DNA from: Chromera velia
Taxonomy: Eukaryota; Sar; Chromeraceae
Direction of reading: 5' to 3'
DNA: 59,098 nt
Assembly: GCA_018398765.1 (NCBI GenBank)
Contig: JAHBMJ010003283.1
Span: 1-59,098 of the forward strand
Within the stretch, counting starts at the first letter, position 1; each line of letters begins with the position of its first letter. Position numbers and translations under genes: made by a program. Of this stretch, positions 12,076 to 25,425 are shown in pieces. The notes under the pieces were generated by a model that was not told the DNA's origin, searched no databases, and worked only from the letters and a program-made list of their open reading frames with translations.

Positions 12076-15000
12076 CGAGAGAGGGAGAGAGAGAGAGAGG
12101 TCAATCAGAACCCTCTGCTCACCCACGAGCACACACGTACACACACTGTGGCACACACACACACACACACACAAAGAAAGATGAAATGCATTCGGTGTCT
12201 GCAGAAACCTGGCGAAGCTGAATCAGATCACGCAAAGAATCCTCGCGAAGCCCCTGGTCACGGTGCCGCCTCCTCCGGGTGGGGCGCAGAGGAAAAAGGA
12301 GACCCGTGTGGAGAAGCAGAAGAGAGCTTACCTGCAAAACCAATCCAACACCGTGAGTTCGTCAGCCTCTCCGTTAATGAGTCAGATAGACAGTCACTCA
12401 GTCCATCAATTATGCTGACTTACCGAGGCACCACTCGTGGTCTAACAGCGAAGAGCAGTCCAGGCGTGCAGAATTCGCCTCGTACACACTATGAGTCAGT
12501 CACGCAATGCGCCATTTTAGTTCACATCTCTTTTTGAAAGCCAAGACTAGTCTCTGAGTTAACTGGGCTGTCTGTGTGCTACACCCAGCGGTCAATAATC
12601 CTTTGCACTCGCTCTTCCCGTTTTTTTCCCTCCCTTCCTTACTTTCCCGACCTCCCTCTCTTTTCCTTCCTTCATTCCTTCCTTCACTTCCCTCCTGTAT
12701 TTCTTGGACAGTCATCTGACCTGCCCCCCATTCTTTCCAACACAAAGCCTCTGCCCCTTCTGCTACTGCAGGAGCACGCGGTACTCCTTGAGGGGTTGAA
12801 TCTTCTTGTGCACCTCGGGGAGAGCGCCCACAACGACACGGTTCTTTATGCAGCCCGGGGACTCGAGGGACTCGTCAAACATCCGGTCGGTCGGACAGTC
12901 GGGCAGTGGATCGAGCCTGCGTACTTGAAATGAATGAATGTGAATGTGTCTCCATGCTGCAGAATGAGAGTGGACGCGTGCGAAAGGTAGCGCTGAATGT
13001 GTGTGTGTGTGTGTGCATGCGTGTGCGTGAGCGCGCGCGTGTATATGCATGAATGTGTGTGGGTGCGTGTCTGTGCATGCACTGCTTCTTTGTCACCTTT
13101 GATTCTGCTGTCCGTCCGAGTCCCCGACCCCCGGCAGGGTGGCCGACGGTTGTGATGACAGACTTATTCGATTCGATTGCCATCTTTTCTTGTCTCTTTT
13201 CTTTTCCTTCGTCCTGATTTCGTTTGCTTTGTCCTTTTGCCTGTTTTGCTGCATGCAGGAGGTGAACATCCGTTGTCTGGCACTGGACTCGATCGCACGT
13301 TTGTCGTCCATCCCGCAGATCTCTCAAGCGTTGAAGAAGTCAGTGAGCAAATGAGTGTGTGTCACCCTGTCCATCGTACTGTGTCTGTCTGTCTGTCTGT
13401 CTGTCTGTCCGGATCTCTCTGCTGTTCTGTTACGGGATCTCCCTCTACGTTTCTTTCACTGATAGGCACTGACGCTTTTGTTTTCTCTCAGTTTCTCTGC
13501 GCGTTTTCCCCATCGCTGCTCTCCTTTGCTCTTATGTGTTGAGTGAGGTCTTTTCGGTACCCTCAGAACCGTTTTCTGTTTCTCTGTCTCTTCCGTCTTA
13601 CTGTCTGCCTTTCTTGCGAGTCTGTATAAATGAAAGAACAAAAAGTAAGTGGGCAAAGCTCTCTTAGGGAATTCATCCTCACAAAAAGTATCGCCTCTCG
13701 CTCCCTCTCTCAGTCTCTACTGTTTGTGTGTCTGTCTGTATGCTTCTCTTTTTCGTCTCCCATCTCCCTCATGTTGTGCATCTTGCTGTCTGCTCTGGTC
13801 TGCTTGCAGGAACGTGAAAACAATTCTGGGGTTCCTCGAGGAGGCAGACGTCACCGTTCGAAGACAGGTGGGTGGGTGTGGTCGCAAAATGTCAACAAGA
13901 TTTGAAACGGCCCCTTTTTCGGACCACAGCAGGACCTCTACAGAGTTCAGAACGATTTATAATCTGGCGATAGCTCGTCATATCCCCGGGACTTTTTCAC
14001 GCCTGAATTTGAGAGCAAGTTAGCCTTTTTCTTTTTTGTTTGGTTCTGTCTCCAGTCTTGTAGGGACTTTTCCTTCTTTTTTTTTTCAGCTGCCTCCTAC
14101 AGAAAGAGCGAATAATCAACGGCTTTTGCTCTTGGGAAGGAGAAAATCCGCTTCGATATCCGCATGAATAGAGTGGGTCTGTCAGAATAATGATGAAAGG
14201 ACACAGCAAAGCCGTGCCATGGAATCACGTCACTTTCTGTCTTTTTCTTTCTTGTTTCTCTCTCCTATTCGCTCCTTTATTGTGCAGGCCCTGAATATTT
14301 TGTTTGCGTTGTCTCTCTCCTATTTGCTCCTTTATTGTGCAGGCCCTGAATGTTTTGTTTGCGTTGTGTGACAAGAACAACTGGGCCTATTCGCTCCTTT
14401 ATTGTGCAGGCCCTGAATGTTTTGTTTGCGTTGTGTGACAAGAACAACTGGGCCTATTCGCTCCTTTATTGTGCAGGCCCTGAATATTTTGTTTGCGTTG
14501 TCTCTCTCCTATTTGCTCCTTTATTGTGCAGGCCCTGAATGTTTTGTTTGCGTTGTGTGACAAGAACAACTGGGCCTATTCGCTCCTTTATTGTGCAGGC
14601 CCTGAATGTTTTGTTTGCGTTGTGTGACAAGAACAACTGGGCCTATTCGCTCCTTTATTGTGCAGGCCCTGAATGTTTTGTTTGCGTTGTGTGACAAGAA
14701 CAACTGGGCCTATTCGCTCCTTTATTGTGCAGGCCCTGAATGTTTTGTTTGCGTTGTGTGACAAGAACAACTGGGCCTATTCGCTCCTTTATTGTGCAGG
14801 CCCTGAATGTTTTGTTTGCGTTGTGTGACAAGAACAACTGGGCCTATTCGCTCCTTTATTGTGCAGGCCCTGAATGTTTTGTTTGCGTTGTGTGACAAGA
14901 ACAACTGGGCCTATTCGCTCCTTTATTGTGCAGGCCCTGAATGTTTTGTTTGCGTTGTGTGACAAGAACAACTGGGCCTATTCGCTCCTTTATTGTGCAG

Positions 15001-16420
15001 GCCCTGAATGTTTTGTTTGCGTTGTGTGACAAGAACAACTGGGCCTATTCGCTCCTTTATTGTGCAGGCCCTGAATGTTTTGTTTGCGTTGTGTGACAAG
15101 AACAACTGGGCCTATTCGCTCCTTTATTGTGCAGGCCCTGAATGTTTTGTTTGCGTTGTGTGACAAGAACAACTGGGCCTATTCGCTCCTTTATTGTGCA
15201 GGCCCTGAATGTTTTGTTTGCGTTGTGTGACAAGAACAACTGGGCCTATTCGCTCCTTTATTGTGCAGGCCCTGAATGTTTTGTTTGCGTTGTGTGACAA
15301 GAACAACTGGGCCTATTCGCTCCTTTATTGTGCAGGCCCTGAATGTTTTGTTTGCGTTGTGTGACAAGAACAACTGGGCCTATTCGCTCCTTTATTGTGC
15401 AGGCCCTGAATGTTTTGTTTGCGTTGTGTGACAAGAACAACTGGGCCTATTCGCTCCTTTATTGTGCAGGCCCTGAATGTTTTGTTTGCGTTGTGTGACA
15501 AGAACAACTGGGCCTATTCGCTCCTTTATTGTGCAGGCCCTGAATGTTTTGTTTGCGTTGTGTGACAAGAACAACTGGGCCTATTCGCTCCTTTATTGTG
15601 CAGGCCCTGAATGTTTTGTTTGCGTTGTGTGACAAGAACAACTGGGCCTATTCGCTCCTTTATTGTGCAGGCCCTGAATGTTTTGTTTGCGTTGTGTGAC
15701 AAGAACAACTGGGCCTATTCGCTCCTTTATTGTGCAGGCCCTGAATGTTTTGTTTGCGTTGTGTGACAAGAACAACTGGGCCTATTCGCTCCTTTATTGT
15801 GCAGGCCCTGAATGTTTTGTTTGCGTTGTGTGACAAGAACAACTGGGCCTATTCGCTCCTTTATTGTGCAGGCCCTGAATGTTTTGTTTGCGTTGTGTGA
15901 CAAGAACAACTGGGCCTATTCGCTCCTTTATTGTGCAGGCCCTGAATGTTTTGTTTGCGTTGTGTGACAAGAACAACNCTCGTTCGTTCTTTTCTTTCTT
16001 TCTTTTTTTCTTTCTTTCTTTCGTTCGCTCGTTCGTTCTTTTCTTTCTTTCTTTTTTTCTTTCTTTCTTTCGTTCGCTCGTTCGTTCTTTTCTTTCTTTC
16101 TTTTTTTCTTTCTTTCTTTCGTTCGCTCGTTCGTTCTTTTCTTTCTTTCTTTTTTTCTTTCTTTCTTTCGTTCGCTCGTTCGTTCTTTTCTTTCTTTCTT
16201 TTTTTCTTTCTTTCTTTCGTTCGTTCGTTCTTTCGTTCGTTCGTTCTTTCGTTCGTTCGTTCGTTTGTTTGTTCGTTCGTTCTCTCTTTCTTTCTTTCTT
16301 GCTTTCTTTTTTTCTTTCTTTCTTTCTTTCGCTCTTTCTCTCTTTCTCTCTTCTCTCTTTCTCTCTTTCTTTCTTTCTTTCTTTTCTTTCTTTCTTTCTT
16401 TCTTTCTTTTTTTCTTTGTT

Positions 16421-16457
<37 letters not shown>

Positions 16458-16601
16458 CTTTCCTTCCTTCCTTCCTTCCTTCCTTCCCTCCTTCCTTCCT
16501 TCCTTCCTTCCTTCTTTCGTTCGTTCGTTCTTTCTTTCTTTCTTTCTTTCTTTCTTCTTTTCTTTCTTTCTTTCTTTCTTTCTTTTCTTTCTTTCTTCTT
16601 T

Positions 16602-16633
<32 letters not shown>

Positions 16634-16638
16634 TTCTT

Positions 16639-16685
<47 letters not shown>

Positions 16686-17429
16686 ACTCGTGTCCCTCCT
16701 TCCCATCCTTTGCAGAGAGATTTTCCTAATACAGATACGCGTCTGTCCGTTTGGTTTTGTACCTGTGCGAGCCTTCTGTTCTCCCTCTCTGACCGTCTCA
16801 CACAAGAAGTGAATTTACACTTCAGCTCTGCTTTGCATTTCTTGAGTTGCATCCAAGTGTAAGTGCACATCTCTGCCCTGCAGGGGAATGGCATGACCAT
16901 CTTACTCATCTCATCTAAGTCTTCTGCCGCTTGTGCTCTTTTCTCTTCTGCTGCTTGCAGGAGGAATTGGTTTTGAAAATTGCGATTTTGGCGGAAAGAA
17001 ACGCTCCAGACCTTTCCTGGTCGGTCGGGGGATGGAGACTTAATTTTTTTTTTTTGTCTGAGTTAGTCTAGCTTAGTTCTCCCTCCTTCCTCTCTCTCCT
17101 GGATGCATATCGTGCGTCGTTTGTCTGGTGAATGAAAGAAATGCAACGATACGACTTTAGCAGCACAGAGAGCAAAGAGGAGAATGAAGACAGGGAACCA
17201 ACCCATCAGACAGGCAGCTGAGCCAGCAGGTGTATGTACAGTTGGGTCGTGGAAGCTTCCGCGTGTTTTATTTCTCTTCCTATCAGGCCGCGATAGACAG
17301 ACAGACTTCTCTCACTTCTTGCATCTCCGCTCGCTCTGAAGACGGATGGATGAAGGGATGATGTCTGCTCCCTCACACTCTTTTTGTCTGCTGCTGTTCA
17401 GTGGCGTGCGTGTGTGTGCAACAGCAGTG

Positions 17430-17463
<34 letters not shown>

Positions 17464-20400
17464 ATGTATACGTGTGTATACATGTACGTATACGTGTACG
17501 CAGTGTACGTGTGTACGTGTGTACGTGCGTGTGTGTGCGGATGCATGCAGGTACGTTGACGTTGTCTTCAAGATGCTTGAGTACGCCCCCGACTCCGTTT
17601 CTGATGACATCTGGCATCGCGTTGTGCAGGTCTGTCTCTTTGCCTGTCTGTCTGTCTGTCTCTTTGCCTGTCTGTCTTTCTGTCTGTCTGTCTCTTTGCC
17701 TGTCTGTCTGTCTGTCTGTCTGTCTCTTTGCCTGTCTGTCTGTCTCTTTGCCTGTCTGTCTGTCTGTTCTCTTTGCCTGTCTGTCTGTCTGTTCTCTTTG
17801 CCTTGTCTGTCTGTCTTTCTGTCTTTCTGTCTGTCTGTCTGTCTCTTTGCCTGTGTGTCTGTCTGTTTGCCTGTCTGTCTTTCTGTCTGTCTGTTTGCCT
17901 GTCTGTCTTTCTGTCTGTCTGTCTCTTTGCCTATCTTTCTGTCTGGCTGTCGGGGAGAAGAAAAATACAGTCTGTCTCTTTGCATGTCTGTTTGTCTTTC
18001 TGTCTGTCTGTCTGTTTGCCTGTCTGTTTGTCTCTCTGTTTGCCTGTCTGTCTGTTTAGAAAGAGAAGAAGGGAAAGGAAAGACGATATAGTCTGTCTGT
18101 GGATGAATCGGTGGGTGCTTCTGTCCGTGTGGTTGGGTGGGTCTCTGTCTTGGTGCTTATTGGGGGGTTGTGAGAGAGGGCAGGAGAGAGGAAAAACATG
18201 ATTTTAGGTGTGCACACTTTGATTTTGGGGGCACCCAAATGGGCCCATTCCGAGTGGCGTAAGCGGAAAATTGCTGGAAGATCAACGAGTGCACCTCATG
18301 TGTTTGTGCATCCTCCTGATATTTGTTGTTCCAGGTTGTGACGGGGTTCGACGAGCAGGAAGGAGGGAGGGGTACCGTGGACGCCGCAACGGAGGCTCTC
18401 CAGGCATACGCCGCGAAGAAGGCCTTCGAAGGCCTCGACAGAGAGTTCGCACATGAGACGCTGTGCAAGTCAGGCAGGCAGGCAGGCAGGCACATGCACG
18501 TGGGGGCCACATCACGGGATGCAGCTTTCATGGTGGTTCTTGAGAAGGAGAGACAACCAACGGTTTCGTAATGGGACGGTCAGATCGGTCTTTCTGTCTG
18601 TCAATCTGTCTGCACCCCGTGATTCGATGCAAAGGAAGGGAAGGAAGCTGTTGGGATTGAGGGGCATGATGAGCTTGAGGTTGTCGAGAGAAAAGGAAGT
18701 GGCCTCCTGGAGCTGCCTTCATTTTGGGTTGACAAAACCTCAATCATCATGCGCCATGCGCGGAGGGAGGCAATACTTGTATTCTACAGTACGTTGCGGC
18801 TTCGCTGTCCGAAATCCGCCGTTTTCATCAAATGTTCTCTCTCCTCTGTTTTTTCCCGTTTCTTTTCTTTCTCTCCCTTTCCCGGTTCGTTGGATGAGAT
18901 GATGCAGACTGTCGGCTTATTTGCTGGGAGAATTTGGGCAGCACATCAGAGAGGAGGTTGACGGGGACACCCAACTCACCGTCCTCCTCAGACACTTCCC
19001 CCGACTAGAAGTGAGTGGGTGATGCATCCTGTCTGAAGTCTGGTTGCATGCCTCTATTTCTGTGCCTGTCTGTCTGAAGCACCAGAAGAGAGAAAGTGAG
19101 ATGCACATCCATTCTCCCTGCAAGTCAGAAGAGAAGAGCAAAGCAAAACAAAGAGAAGCACGAAGCTAGTCCATCTACCTCTTTCTCTCTGTGTCAGAGC
19201 AGGAGAAGAACAAGCAACGAAAACGAAAAGCATGTAGTCTTTCTGACCAACCACCTGCCTCTCTACGCCAACCAATCTAAAAGACCGACCCCTGTTGGTG
19301 TGCTCTTTGTCTGGTCTGCGCGTATGGCGTTTCATCTTGCTCTCCCGTTCCGCTTTGATGTATTCCCTTTCTTTCTCTGCCCTGCAGAGTGGAGGCAAGG
19401 CGCTCATTCTTCTTGCAGCGGCCAAAATGTTCAACAGCCACGATGGGATCTCCGACAGGGTGGGTGGATGGGTGGGGGGACCTGTGCGTCTGCCTATCTG
19501 TGTGGATCTTCGTCTAAAGCATCGCAAGGTTTTGTGCAAAAGCCCCAAGGAGGTTTCAGAGGTCTCTGAATATGCGCACATGCGCTTGTCTGGTTGCTGA
19601 TTACCTGAATGATCCTGCATTCGACCTTTTTTTTTCAAAGGCGTGAATGCATCCGACAGCAACTTGGGTTTTTCAGACAACCGACGTGTGGAGGGTCAGA
19701 CCCTTCGTGAAGTCCCTGTCTTCATTTCTCCCTTCTGATTGAACGGTGTGAATGTAGGGCGGGCAACACAAATAAATCACTCTCCAATCTGCAGAGTTCC
19801 TTCAGTGGATGCACAGGCATCCTTGCATCATGAATGCATGATTGATTCTGTGTGACTGCATGAGCATGTGAATGTGCAGGTCCTGGAGCTTTTGGAAGAG
19901 CACCAAAGAAGTCTGGACGTTGAAGTGCAACAAAGGGGGTGTGAGCTTTCGGCGTTGTGCAGCCTCCATGATGACGTCGTGGAGAATGTCCTCGGTCTGT
20001 CCGTTTTCTTTTCTTTTTTCCTGCCTGCCAGATTTCGGTTTCTCTGATGAATGGGTACCCTCAGGTGCGTTCGATTATGCGATGTATTTTGTCCTGCATG
20101 TCCTCCCCCCACGCTGGTGGGAACCTACTTCGTCCGCCTGTCTATCCCGTTCCTTCCTTCCTGCATGGTCCTGCGGACGGCTGGCGAGACCTGTTGGAAG
20201 GAATGCATTTCGCTTCTTTTTCTTCTCGATGGATGTTGAGACATGCAGAAGAAAACAAAAACCGGAGAGTGAGAGAAGAGAAGGCGAGAACAGTGGAATG
20301 TTTTTGGAGTGCGACAGCGAATGTGATGCCGCCCCATGCGTCTGGATTTCCCGTCTAACTTCACTCGCTCACTTTCTCCCCCTTTGCTGCTGGCGCGCTT

Positions 20401-21584
20401 CCTGACTGGGATTAGTTTTTTCTTCTTGTCTTATTTGGCGAAATTTTCTTCTTTTCTTACCTGCCTGTCTGCCTGCAGGCCTGATGCCCCCCTTTGCCGA
20501 CTCCATTCAAGAAAACAACCCGCTAATGCGGCGGCTGAAGTCGCACAAGAAGAGCAGGTCAGGCAGACCAGAGAGAGCAATACCTCGAAAATTCTAAGAA
20601 CAGTTTCTAGTTGTAGCTCACTCCCTCATGTCCAGAAACGAGCACGCGGAGATGGAAAGAACGGAAGGAGGGACTGCGGAAAGTTAAATGTCCGAAGGAA
20701 TGAAGAAAGAACGAAAAAAAAGATGCGAAGGAATTCCAAAGAAGGCCGGCGTACTGCTTCCTCATTCCTTCTGGGCGGCTCTTCTCTCTCTGTTTTGTTA
20801 ATCGTCCCCCCGATGCCCCCCCAGTCTTCTTTTGGGGACCTTTCTTTAATGCACAAAAGTTCAATCGGAAGTGTGAAGAGTGAGTGAGTCAGTCCCGGCC
20901 GGATTTGATTCTTTTCTTTCATTGGCTCGCCATTTCTGTTTTACCTCTACTCTCTCTTCCTTCCGGACAAGGGCCGGAAGAAAATGCCTGCAGGGCTTGG
21001 CTTCTGTCTGGCTCACTCTCTCACCTTGGTTCCTTCCCTCAAAACCTGCCTGCTTCCTGCCTGCCGGCTTTTCTCTAGGTGGCTCATTCGTCTTGGTTGC
21101 TTGCTTCAAGCCTTCCCTATCTACCTGCCTGTCTGCAGAGCCCTCGGAAGAAGCCAACTGGAGGAGTTGGCTCAAACTGAGGGGACGCTCATGCGGCCGT
21201 CTTTAGCCACAGCGGGTAGAGCTGCGGAGGGGGGAGAGGACCTGGAAGAGGATGAGGCAGGAGGGGTCGCACGGTATCGTGCAGCTGCAGCGGCGGCGGC
21301 TGCAGACAGGGGGGGCNNNNNNNNNNNNNNNNNNNNNNNNNNNNNNNNNNNNNNNNNNNNNNNNNNNNNNNNNNNNNNNNNNNNNNNNATCGTCGTCCGA
21401 CGGAGAGGGGGAGGAAGAGAGCGAAGAGGAGGAGGAGGACGGCAGGTAGGTTTGTGGAGATGGAGAGCGAAGTGATCGTTGAAATCGAATTCCACTTTTT
21501 TTTTCCCCGCCAAGTTCTCTTCTCTCGACCAAGGCCTCTCTTCCTCTGTCTCCGCAATGCCCCTCCCCCTCCTCTCTGTCTTTG

Positions 21585-21618
<34 letters not shown>

Positions 21619-23933
21619 CGCTGCCGTCCACTCTTACGATGAGCGTTCTGCCGTTTTCGTTCCTCGAATCTCTTGGGCCTTACTTACCTCCTTCCCTTGT
21701 TCCGTCGTGCCTCCCATCCTTTCTTTCTTCCTTCCTTCCTCCCTTCCTTCCTTCATGTGTTCGTTCGGTCTGTCCCTCACAGTGAAGCATTCACCCACCC
21801 GCCTTTCTTCAAGGAAGATTCGGGATCGCATTTTGGTATGCGAATTTCGACATGCTGAGAGGCATGGCACGAGCATGATCATTTGCGAGGGCCACGCATG
21901 TGTACGTATGGGCTTTTCTGTGCGAGAGAGTAAGGGACCTCCCCATAAATATATCTCTGTGGCGCGTCTGACTCCCTCCGTTCTTATTCTTGTTTTTCTT
22001 TCTTTTGTTTTCAGGAGGGGGCACGCCCAGCTGCAGGAGGAGGAAGAGAGCTCTTTGGATTCCGACGAGGGCTCAGAAGAAGGGGAAGACGAGGAGGACG
22101 AACCGCCAGTGCCAACCTTCCCCCCTCCGTCACCTACAGACGCGTCGTCTATGTGGAGGTGAGTGCCTTGAATGACCCTTTCCATTCCTTTCGGCTGATG
22201 ACTGTCAATCTCCGGGAGGGGAGAAAGATCTTGCTCAGGGTGGGGGCTTAGTGCCGAGCTCAGGGAAGCTGTATGTGTGTGGGGGGGGGAGGGGACTGAG
22301 CGGGTGGGCGAGTGCCACTGAGCAGCGAATCGTTTTTCCTCCGTGTTCATTTTCGGCTCATTTGCCTTTTCTCTCTTTGTCGTTCCGTCCTCTCTTTTTT
22401 TCCAGGAGTTCCTTTACATACAATGCTGAAAATTGATCAAAATGCCGTTTTTTGTCCAAACGCCCGGCGAGAAGTGTCTGTCGGCCTGCCTTCCTTGTTG
22501 GTCTTCAAACACTGGGGGCGTGGTGTAGATGGCAGGAGAGAAGGTGTGTTTGTTGGGGGGGGGGGGGCACTGTCATGTTTGAGCGAGTGGACGAAAAATA
22601 ATTCGCCTGCGTGCATGGGTGCTTGACTTCCCTTGCCCTTGCAGGTATTCGTGTGTGTCGAAGGCAGGTCCTCTGTTCGTGTCCCCATCCCTGTGTCTGA
22701 ATGTGAAGGGCGACTACCGAGGACCCCAGGGAAGGCTGGCTGTGCAGTTTGTGAATAAAACTCCCATGCAGAGTGCAGGGGCTGCGGGGGCTCTCCAAGT
22801 GCAGAGGTACGCACGCCTTTTTTTAAGTGACGGAAGGAAATTTGGGTCGACTCTTGGGAAGTATTTTGATAAGGGCCCGGTATAGTGGAGAAGGTTTGGC
22901 GGTGTAAAAAGGCAATGAAGAAGTCGAGGAGAATTTTCAATGTGCTCATGAGCGCTGCGGTGCATGAGTGAGATCTTGTTTGTCTTTTTGCATGAATTCA
23001 TGCCAATGAGGCACGGAAGGGGACGCCGATTTCTCTTCACCTGCCGTAGTCTCTTGCGTCGTGCGAACTCATTTTGTGCCTGGTTCGTCCTGTCACTTCT
23101 GTCGGAGGGGCTGCGAGTGTCGGTTTTACTCCTCTGTCTAAAGTCCAGCGCGTCGGACTGCGTGATCAAGTGGAGGATTGATCGATGAATAGGTTATTTC
23201 ATTTAGTGAGGACCAATTAGTGAGTGAGTAAGTGAGCGAGTGAGTGAGTGTGTGGGTGCAGTGTCTCGGTGGAGGAGATTCCGCAGATGAGATCGAAGAT
23301 GGAATCTCCTCCTCAGACTCTCCATGCGGGGGAAAGTGCCGTCCTTACTGTGGACCTCCTCTGCCTCCAGCCTTACTTGAATCCTCCGAAACTCATAGTA
23401 GCAGTAGTCGTGCCGTCTCCACAGGTCGGTCTGTTTGTCTCTTTTTTTCTGTCTCTCTGTCTATCTACCTGGCTATTGGGGCATTGCCGAAACAGGATTG
23501 CGGGGACACCAAAGAAGTCGGGTGGGTGTTTTTGGTGAAAGAGTGACAAAATAGGAAAGGAGAAGAAGCTAGCGGCCTTTCTGTGTGCTGACGGCTTCTT
23601 CTTCGTTTCCTTGTTGTTGCATTTTTGTCTTTCGCTTGGACTAATTTGAGTGAAGCACGTTTCTTAGGAGTAATTCCACAGAAGGAAAACAATGAGAGCT
23701 CTTGGAAGTAGCGTAGACATGCAGAGGGACATCGATATGCATGCACACCCTCGCAGTAGATGGCAGGTGGGAAGGAGGGAGGGAGGGAGGGGCGGAGGGA
23801 AATGTGGAGAGAAAGGAAAGAAGGTTCTTCCTTCTTTGATCTTTCACTCACTCCGCTTGTTCTCATTTCGCCCTCATTTCTGATGATAAGTCGAAGAATT
23901 AGTCTCTGTACATCTTCAATGTGTCTGCCGGTT

Positions 23934-23989
<56 letters not shown>

Positions 23990-25393
23990 TGTGTGTGTGT
24001 TGCTACAGCAACTAAGTGCCGTCGACTGTCCTGACTCAGTCCGGCATGGTTTTGAGATACCGTGCTTCTTTGCTTTTCTGTTTGTCTGCAGGGTCCGCAA
24101 GCACGCCAGGTCGCTCTGTCGCTGCCCTCTCCTCTTACCAAATTTGTCTCTCCGGCAAAACTGTCGGCGCCCTCTTTTATCAAGTATTGGAAGGTCGGTA
24201 TCTGGCTGAAGAAAGAAGCTAGAGAAAGTTTCTCGTGATTGTCTGTACCTGCTGAGGCACTTTGCACATTTTCATGTCCAAATGTGAAAAAAAAGAGCGG
24301 GGGGTAGGGAGAGAGAAAGAGAAAGAAGCGTGAATGTGAAGTGGAGCCCACTTTGCAGGAAAGTCATCGATCGATGGATCGATCCGCGAGCAGTGATGCT
24401 TCCTTCGTCAACGCTGCCTCGGTCGAACGAAGACCTACCGCGCAGCATAGTCTCACCGACTTAGGTCTCTCAACTTGAATGACAGACAACAATCACGAGG
24501 TCGAGCCAAAGAGCCAGAATACACACAGACAGAGACTCGGACAGAGAGACGAAGTGCATTGAATTGAGGAGTGGGGGGGGGGGGAAGGGGGACAAAGAAA
24601 GAGAACTGCGTTTCGTTTTTTCCTGCCTCCACTCTTTCGGTGCCTTTCCGTTGCGTTCCTTCCTTCCTTCGCCCCCTCCAGTATTCCCGTTTTCTCCCCC
24701 TCGTTGTCGACTTTCCTTGAGCCGTGCAACTTTTCTCCTCTCCCGTTGACCGATAGATGCGTGGATTGAGAGAGGAAGTCGTCCTTCTTGTGGACTTACT
24801 TATGCAGGAAATGTCTGCGAGTGGGTGCGCTCTCGCCGGTCCCCTCGCAGTCAAAGAGGCGGATCTCCCTGGCTACGTTGTGCATGCCTTCAACCTGCAC
24901 TCTCCCGCAGGCAAGGAGGTCAGTCAGTCAGTCAGCAAGCCAATCGTTTAGTCCGTGGAGCGCGTTCACACCATCTGGAGGTGGCCCTCGATGAGTTCCA
25001 AAAAAGAGAAAGGGGCTTTCTAAGCTTGCCTGCATGCTATTGGCTCAAGCGGATTTGAGGACTTTGGATTTTCAAAGAAAAAAGAAACATCAGATCAATC
25101 AATCTGTCTGTCTGTCTGTCTGTCTGTCTGAGAAAGATATCCTTCGTCATCATGGAGACAGGAAGGGAGGCAGTGAATGGTCGTCGTTCACAAGGGGTCG
25201 TGGCCCTTCCTGTTCTGCATTGGGTTCTGTTCCCTCCTGTGTGCGTCTCCTCTGCATCAGCATCTTGCATTCCCTCCGGGCGTCCTCTGCCCCCCTTCTA
25301 GCTTCTGCCTTTGTATGACTAAATTCTCCTGTCGTCCCATGCGCTTCTGATGTCTTGAAAATATGACATGATACAATTGGAATGCCAACTGTG

Positions 25394-25425
<32 letters not shown>

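Noticed and set aside
14521-15909. Twenty overlapping 60-residue minus-strand open frames
   Set aside because: They are the same frame repeated every 67 bp, on the antisense strand of the array. They are repeat shadows and not genes.
14280-15976. Regular repeat array resembling a CRISPR
   Set aside because: The units are identical along their full length with no variable spacers, the setting is a eukaryotic intron, and the unit contains an exon fragment of alpha-adaptin.
15794-16909. Long Lys/Glu/Arg-rich (-) and Phe/Ser-rich (+) open frames
   Set aside because: They arise from TTTC repeats, which lack stop codons in several frames.
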